Assembly: GCF_001428405.1 (NCBI RefSeq)
Contig: NZ_LMSL01000003.1
Span: 277-64,276, forward strand
Direction: 5' to 3'
Length of the DNA stretch: 64,000 bases
Source: Frateuria sp. Soil773
Lineage (GTDB): Bacteria > Pseudomonadota > Gammaproteobacteria > Xanthomonadales > Rhodanobacteraceae
Shown: positions 59,227 to 64,000 of the stretch, one piece after another
How positions within the stretch are numbered: the first letter of the stretch is position 1
Layout: every line of letters begins with the position of its first letter
Made by a program: the position numbers and the translations under genes
The notes under the pieces: model-generated
Told to the model about the DNA's origin: nothing
Databases searched by the model: none
Seen by the model: only the letters and a program-made list of their open reading frames with translations

Positions 59227-61536
59227 ATGGACAAGTCGAGCGGGCAGGTCGTCTCGATCTGCTTCGACAACGTACGGATCGATCCGCAGCGACATGCGCT
59301 GTACGTATCCGATCGAGCCGTCCACCTGGAGCCCAAGGCATTCGCCGTGCTGTGGCTGCTGGCCAGCAGGGCGAACCAGATCGTCGGCAGGGACGAGATC
59401 CTCGATACCGTGTGGAAACACCGGCATGTCACGCCGGCGGTATTGAGCAGAGTCATCGTCGTGCTGCGCCGGTCGCTGGGCGAAGGCGGGCGCAAGTCGC
59501 AGTTGATTCGGACCATCCATGGCGTCGGCTACCGGCTGGACATTCCGGCCGATGCCGGAGGGCCGTCACCCACCGCAGCGGCGGAAGAGGCCATGCCCCA
59601 GGCAACTGCGCTGCCGGCGCCACCGCTGGTCCGGCCCGCGCCGGCCTGGCGGTGGCGTGGCGCACGCATGGCGGGCGCCTCTGTTCTCGCCGGGCTGATC
59701 GCCCTGGGGGGCTGGTTCCTAGTCCCACGGCCTCCAGCCATCACGGAGCCGCGGGTGGCTCTGGCGATACTGCCGTTGCGCACCGATACGGACAATGCCG
59801 AGCTTCGCATGAGGACCGAGGCCTTCACCGACAGCCTGATCGAAGGGCTTGCCGCCGTGCCCGCGCTGAAGGTGGCGAGCCGGGATGCGGTGCTTGCGCT
59901 TGGTCGCAGTGCCACCGACATGCGGCAAACCGCCGTGCGACTGAATGCGGACTACGTGCTGGCTGGTCAGGTCGTGCCGGCAGGCAAGGAGCTCAGACTG
60001 CACGCGGAGCTGTGGCGCAGCGACCGTCCCGCTCCGGTGTGGGTATTCGACCGCGATACGTCGCAGGCGGGCCTGTACGCACTCGAGGGGCCGCTGATGG
60101 AACGCGTCCACAGCACCCTGACATCGGCCGGGAGCGATCCCGTGCGGTCGACCGTCTCAGATGCGGCGCAGCGCCTGTACTGGATCGGCCGGCACTACTG
60201 GTACCAGCGGACGCCCGAATCGCTGGTGCAGGCACTGGACTATTTCCAGCGCGCGATCGCCGAGGACCCGCATTTTGCCCTGGCCTATTGCGGCCTGTCC
60301 GACACCTACATGCTGCTCTACCTCTATGCGGACCTCACGCTGGACGAGGCCGCTTCCAAGGCCGAGGCCGCTTTGGCCAAGGCGCGTGCCGCCGATCCGG
60401 GGCTGGTCGACATCCTGGTCTCGGAAAGCGAGGTGCTGAACGAGACGGGCCGCCCGCGACAGGCCATCGCCACCGTGGAAAAGGCCCTGCGCGCGAGCCC
60501 GCGACATCCGTTGGCGATCCTTTGGTACGGCTACTACCTGGAAGGCATGGGACGTATCCGCGATGCCGTGGATTGGTACCGGCATTTCGAGGGCGAACCG
60601 GGCAATGCCGCCTATTTCGCCAATTTCGGCAGTGCGCTGACGATGATGGGAATGCGCACCGAGGCAGAGACGGCCCTGCGACGTGCCATCGAGCTCAACC
60701 CCGAGCACGCCAGCATCTATTGGGACCTGGCGCTGTTCTACCGGATGCATGGCGATTTCGACCGGGCCATGGCCGTGTACGCCGATGAACAGCGCCGGCC
60801 GGACCACAATGGCTGGACCCCCATCATGGTCGCCCATACATGGCTGCAGCGTGGCGACGGTGCCAAGGCACTGGCCAGCCTGCAAGGCAAGGCCGGGCTA
60901 TCGGCGATCGACCGGCTGGAAGTGCAGACGCGGGCTTGGTGCCTGCTGGGCCGCTGTGATAAAGCGCAGCAGCTCGTCGACGGTTTCGGATTCGACCCGG
61001 GCGACAAGGAGAACTACGAAACCATCCGCGCCTGGGTCTACCTGCTCACCGGCCGGCCGAATGACGCCAGACAGGTCTACGCCACGCTGTTCTCAAGCCC
61101 GGAGCGGGATATCCGGCGTTTCATGCGACTGTGGAAGTCGGACCTCAACCTGTCCGTGTACTCGGGCTGGGTGGCGGCCCAGCCGGCGGCTTCCCCTGAG
61201 CGTGCGGCTTCCCTGCGGGCCTTCGGCAACCTGCTGGACCGGCTCGACGAAGGCGGCCTGAAGCTGCCGCTGATGAGCTACGAGCGGTCAGTGCAGGCGG
61301 CGCTCGATGGTCGCGCGTCCGATGCCGGGAAGTTGCTGCGTTCGGCGATGGATGCCGGCTGGGTGGACCTGGGCACGCTCGATCTGGACCCGGCGTGGGT
61401 ACCGTACCGCAGCGAGGCGTGGTTTCGCGCGTTGCGCGAGCGCATCGACATCCGCTCGCAGATGGCCAAGCCGCCGGAGTTGGCTGGTATCGGCCGGGAA
61501 CCTTCTGCTGCCGCGAAGGACCGTCTTCGCCGCTGA
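59227..61536 (+). CDS. ToxR/CadC-like membrane regulator with TPR domain
   Basis: A 769-residue protein. The N-terminal winged-helix DNA-binding domain (about 8-100) has the OmpR-type pattern HLEPKAFAVLWLLASRANQIVGRDEILDTVW and the wing IRTIHGVGYRLDIP. One membrane helix follows (about 155-175, AGASVLAGLIALGGWFLV), so DNA binding is cytoplasmic. Beyond it is a TolB/FlgO-like domain (VALAILPLRTDTD…ALKVASRDAVLAL…LNADYVLAGQV) and a series of TPRs (ALDYFQRAIAEDPHFALAYCGL). The start at 59227 has AGGA before it; an ATG 42 bp upstream is possible. It is divergent from the autotransporter gene, which is the likely target. Confidence 0.85.
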   Translation: MDKSSGQVVSICFDNVRIDPQRHALYVSDRAVHLEPKAFAVLWLLASRANQIVGRDEILDTVWKHRHVTPAVLSRVIVVLRRSLGEGGRKSQLIRTIHGVGYRLDIPADAGGPSPTAAAEEAMPQATALPAPPLVRPAPAWRWRGARMAGASVLAGLIALGGWFLVPRPPAITEPRVALAILPLRTDTDNAELRMRTEAFTDSLIEGLAAVPALKVASRDAVLALGRSATDMRQTAVRLNADYVLAGQVVPAGKELRLHAELWRSDRPAPVWVFDRDTSQAGLYALEGPLMERVHSTLTSAGSDPVRSTVSDAAQRLYWIGRHYWYQRTPESLVQALDYFQRAIAEDPHFALAYCGLSDTYMLLYLYADLTLDEAASKAEAALAKARAADPGLVDILVSESEVLNETGRPRQAIATVEKALRASPRHPLAILWYGYYLEGMGRIRDAVDWYRHFEGEPGNAAYFANFGSALTMMGMRTEAETALRRAIELNPEHASIYWDLALFYRMHGDFDRAMAVYADEQRRPDHNGWTPIMVAHTWLQRGDGAKALASLQGKAGLSAIDRLEVQTRAWCLLGRCDKAQQLVDGFGFDPGDKENYETIRAWVYLLTGRPNDARQVYATLFSSPERDIRRFMRLWKSDLNLSVYSGWVAAQPAASPERAASLRAFGNLLDRLDEGGLKLPLMSYERSVQAALDGRASDAGKLLRSAMDAGWVDLGTLDLDPAWVPYRSEAWFRALRERIDIRSQMAKPPELAGIGREPSAAAKDRLRR

Positions 61537-61646
61537 AATCGGCGGCCGCAGCCGCAGGCGCGGAACGCACCGTTTCGCCGGTGCGCCATTGCGACCGCCG
61601 GCGCGGCGCCCATGTAGTTGGACACCACCAACAGCAGGGCTTTGCC

Positions 61647-62480
61647 ATGAGCGATCGCCACATCACCCGCCGCATCCGCGGCATGGACACGTCCGATGGC
61701 GCCGGCGTGAAGCTGAAGCGGATCATCGGCCAGCCCGGGCTGGACATGCTCGACCCGTTCCTGCTGCTGGACGAGTTCCGTTCCGACAGCGCCGACGACT
61801 ACCTCGCCGGCTTTCCCGAGCATCCGCACCGCGGCTTCGAGACCGTCACCTACATGCTGGCCGGCCACATGCGCCACGGCGACAACCACGGCAACCGCGG
61901 CGACCTCACGCCGGGCAGCGTGCAGTGGATGACCGCCGGCCGCGGCATCCTGCATTCGGAGATGCCGCAGCAGGAGAACGGCCTGATGTGGGGCTTCCAG
62001 TTGTGGATGAACCTGCCGGCGAAGGACAAGATGACCGCGCCGCGCTACCAGGACATCGGGCCGGAGCGGATCCCGGTGCTGCATCCGGCCGACGGCGTCG
62101 AGGTGAAGCTGATCGCCGGCTCGCTGGCCGGCGCCAGCGGCCCGGTCGAGGGCATCGCCACCGCGCCGGTGTACCTGGACATCGGCTTGCAGCCGGGCGC
62201 GCAGTACGCGTTGGACCTGCCGGCCGGTCACCATGGCTTCGCCTACGTGTTCGACGGCGAGTCGGCCCTGGTCGGCGGCGAGGCGCTGCGACGCAGCGAG
62301 CTGGGCGTGCTGTCCGAGGGCGAGCGGCTGCAACTGGCCGGCGGCGACAAGCCGTCGCGCCTGCTGGTGGTGGCCGGCCAGCCGCTGAAGGAAAGCGTGG
62401 CGCGCTACGGGCCGTTCGTGATGAACACGCCCGAGCAGATCCACGAGGCGATCGCCGATTTCCGCGCGGGCAAGTTCTGA
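61647..62480 (+). CDS. Pirin family protein
   Basis: A 277-residue bicupin of the pirin family. The metal-binding motif FPEHPHRGFETVTYMLAG and the conserved GSVQWMTAGRGILHSEMPQ lie in the first half; the second half has the pirin C-terminal fold (LLVVAGQPLKESVARYGPFVMNTPEQIHEAIADF). Bacterial pirins bind iron and can act as quercetinases or regulators of pyruvate dehydrogenase; the role here is not known. The ATG at 61647 gives the usual length. Confidence 0.93.
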   Translation: MSDRHITRRIRGMDTSDGAGVKLKRIIGQPGLDMLDPFLLLDEFRSDSADDYLAGFPEHPHRGFETVTYMLAGHMRHGDNHGNRGDLTPGSVQWMTAGRGILHSEMPQQENGLMWGFQLWMNLPAKDKMTAPRYQDIGPERIPVLHPADGVEVKLIAGSLAGASGPVEGIATAPVYLDIGLQPGAQYALDLPAGHHGFAYVFDGESALVGGEALRRSELGVLSEGERLQLAGGDKPSRLLVVAGQPLKESVARYGPFVMNTPEQIHEAIADFRAGKF

Positions 62481-62562
62481 GCGGGGAAGCCGGGTATTGC
62501 GTTGGCTCCCCCCGCCCCCTGAGAGGAGACGCTCGGGGTGGGTGGGAGCATCCGGCATTCGG

Positions 62563-62700
62563 CGCGAATCCGTCATTCCACCGCGCCGTCATCCCGGCGA
62601 AGGCCGGGGTCCAGCGCCTTCGAGGGCCATCGGAGCGCAAAATCGCTGGATGACCGGCCCTTCGGCTGTCGAAAAGCGCCTCCGGCTTGCGCTGGAATGA
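62563..62700. repeat. Family A-related core repeat, direct copy 1 of 2
   Basis: GCGCGAATCCGTCATTCC opens a core CGTCATCCCGGCGAAGGCC…CTGGATGACC…GCGCTGGAATGA with an internal stem (CCGGC/GCCGG). Nearly the same sequence recurs at 62784-62925, 220 bp further on. The 495-bp gap 62481-62975 consists of these two copies and unrelated GC-rich spacer. Confidence 0.82.
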
Positions 62701-62783
62701 CCGCCGGTTGGATGCATGCCGGAGGCTTCGGGGCAGCGGTGCGGCGATATGGGTCGACTGTCCGGTCGCAGGTCCCGCATCCC

Positions 62784-62925
62784 GGCGCGAATTCGTCATT
62801 GCACCGTGCCGTCATCCCGGCGAAGGCCGGGATCCAGCGCCTTCGAGGGCCATCGAAGCGCAAAGGCGCTGGATGACCGGCCCTTCGGCTGTCGAAAAGC
62901 GCCTCCGGCTTGCGCTGGAATGGCG
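62784..62925. repeat. Family A-related core repeat, direct copy 2 of 2
   Basis: Aligns with the copy at 62563-62700 in the same orientation, differing at only about ten positions by eye. Both copies share the segment ATGACCGGCCCTTCGGCTGT and the closing TCCGGCTTGCGCTGGAATG. Confidence 0.82.
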
Positions 62926-62975
62926 GTAAGTGTGTGCGGGGCTTCGAAGCGCGCTTTGCAGCGCCGGTGCGCGGC

Positions 62976-64000
62976 TCACTCGCCGCGCAGGTCCTTGCCG
63001 GCGAGGCGCAGGTTGCGTTCCAGGTAGCCGCGCAGCAAGGCGTCCGGCGCGTCCGGGGCGGGGCCGCCGAGGTGGCGTTGCAGCATGCGCTCGGTCAGGT
63101 AGAAGATGGCCTCCTTGGCAAGCGGGTCCTCGTTGGTGTGGCCGGCTTCGGCGTCCACCAGCAGGCTGACGTCCCGGCCCAGCAGCTTCAGTTGCGCGGC
63201 GTAGCCGAGCACGCCGCGGATCGCCACCCGGTGGTCGGCGCCGCCGGCGATCAGCAGCAGCGGACGCGTCATCCGGTCGGCGTTGGCCAGCGGCGACTGC
63301 GCATGCAGGCGCGCCATCGCGGCGACGTCGTCCAGGTCCAGCGACATCATGCGCAGCCGGGCTTCGAACGGGATGTAGCGCGACAGGTTCAGCGCCTCGT
63401 CGCTGCGCGATACCCAGCGCAGGTCCAAGCCGAAATCCGGTGGCGGCACGATGGCGACGCCCACCTTGAACAGCTCCGGCTCGAAGGTGACGCCGAGCAG
63501 GGTCGCATAGCCGCCGAACGAGGCGCCGGCGATGCCGACCCGCCGCGCGTCGCCGATGCCCTGCGCGAGCAGGTAGCGCGTGCCTTCCACGATGTCCTGC
63601 TGCACGCGGCCGTTGCCGAAGTCGCCGCGCGCGGCGAGCACGTAGTCGCGGCCGTAGCCGGTGGAGCCGCGGAACTGCGGCTGGAACACCGCGTAGCCGC
63701 GGTTGACCAGGAACTGCGCGATGCTGCCGTAGTCGGGGCGGTCGTGGTTCCACGGGCCGCCGTGCGGCACCACCACCAGCGGCCGCGTGGCCGGGTCGGC
63801 GCCCGGCGGCAGCAGCACGAAGCCGTGCAGGCGCATGCCGTCGCTGGCCTCCCAGGCCACCGGGATCTTCGGCGCCAGCGCCGACTCCGGCAGCGGCGCC
63901 AGCGGCTTGCCGCTGCGTTGCTGCCGCAGGCCTTCGTCGAGTACCTGGCGGAACCGGCCGCTGCGCGGGTCGTAGAGATGCCAGCGCGCGGCCTGCAGGG
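62976..64000 (-). CDS. S9 family prolyl oligopeptidase-like peptidase, C-terminal part
   Basis: The frame is open to the window edge at 64000, so the start and the N-terminal propeller are outside. The visible 340 residues end the propeller (WHLYDPRSGRFRQVL) and contain the alpha/beta hydrolase domain: VVPHGGPWNHDR, GYAVFQPQFRGSTGYGRDY, the nucleophile in IAGASFGGYATLLG, the aspartate in IAGGADHRVAI and the histidine in VDAEAGHTNEDP. These mark an S9C/Dap2-type serine peptidase. An internal GTG at 63860 is not the true start. A few residues after the fold end in KDLRGE. Confidence 0.92.
   Translation of the reverse strand, partial: LQAARWHLYDPRSGRFRQVLDEGLRQQRSGKPLAPLPESALAPKIPVAWEASDGMRLHGFVLLPPGADPATRPLVVVPHGGPWNHDRPDYGSIAQFLVNRGYAVFQPQFRGSTGYGRDYVLAARGDFGNGRVQQDIVEGTRYLLAQGIGDARRVGIAGASFGGYATLLGVTFEPELFKVGVAIVPPPDFGLDLRWVSRSDEALNLSRYIPFEARLRMMSLDLDDVAAMARLHAQSPLANADRMTRPLLLIAGGADHRVAIRGVLGYAAQLKLLGRDVSLLVDAEAGHTNEDPLAKEAIFYLTERMLQRHLGGPAPDAPDALLRGYLERNLRLAGKDLRGE

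Noticed and set aside
61278-62576. Minus-strand frame opposite the regulator end and pirin
   Set aside because: Crosses two real plus-strand genes and the gap between them.
62530-62930. Short frames inside the repeats upstream of the peptidase end
   Set aside because: They arise because the same repeat core is open in several frames; nothing is conserved besides the repeat itself.
63728-63860. GTG at 63860 as the start of the S9 peptidase
   Set aside because: The same frame continues upstream to the window edge with propeller-like sequence, so the true start is outside.

Overview
The window looks like chromosomal DNA from a high-GC gammaproteobacterium of the Xanthomonadales/Lysobacterales, probably near Rhodanobacter, Dyella, Lysobacter or Xanthomonas. 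The reasons are the strongly G/C-biased third codon positions, a tonB-exbB-exbD1-exbD2 cluster with two exbD genes next to pdxJ, a transporter-histidine kinase plus LuxR-type regulator beside acs, and the order dnaA-dnaN-recF-gyrB // rpmH-rnpA-yidC-mnmE around a replication origin. The exact genus is not resolved. Assignments rest on reading motifs; no database search was run.

Layout. (1) 1-2145: the end of a mobile element with lower GC than its surroundings. It carries a tyrosine recombinase and a second overlapping gene cut by the window edge. The element has split a PA0069-type radical SAM gene inside its CxxxCxxC motif. (2) 2413-9000: a membrane patatin, two small membrane proteins, an MHS-type MFS transporter and a DcaP-like outer-membrane channel. 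(3) 9199-16087: acs, a CrbR-like response regulator and a CrbS-like symporter-kinase, which together form an acetate-utilisation switch. (4) 16168-21536: a phosphopantetheinyl transferase, pdxJ, the Ton energy system and a TPR protein. (5) 21827-32168: the origin region, with gyrB, recF, dnaN and dnaA on the minus strand and rpmH, rnpA, yidC and mnmE on the plus strand, so both arms run away from the origin. (6) 32169-43006: ribokinase-like kinase, hslUV, xerC, DUF484, dapF, a 54-residue LptM-like lipoprotein, two membrane proteins and a divergent GNAT/RimK-like pair. (7) 43356-54765: an MHYT-GGDEF-EAL protein, aroE, a decayed phosphatase gene, a gamma carbonic anhydrase, a cNMP-patatin, oligopeptidase A, a GNAT, exonuclease III and a UPF0149 protein. 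(8) 54830-64000: a 1,332-residue autotransporter divergent from a ToxR/CadC-like regulator with TPRs, a pirin, and the C-terminal part of an S9 peptidase.

Two kinds of intergenic repeat recur. Family A is a roughly 200-250 bp element. Its ends read like CTTAGAGCCTGTTC and its inverse, around a palindromic core that begins CGTCATCCCAGCGAAGG. Shorter core copies also occur. Family B consists of inverted arrays of GGGAATGGGGAATGGG or GGGATTCGGGATTGGGG; these arms provide the stop codons of both hslV and xerC.

The most unusual points are the radical SAM gene broken exactly at its metal-binding motif, the repeats that shape gene ends, the autotransporter/regulator module, and the GNAT/RimK-like pair. 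I found no CRISPR array, tRNA or rRNA gene, and no clearly new defence system.
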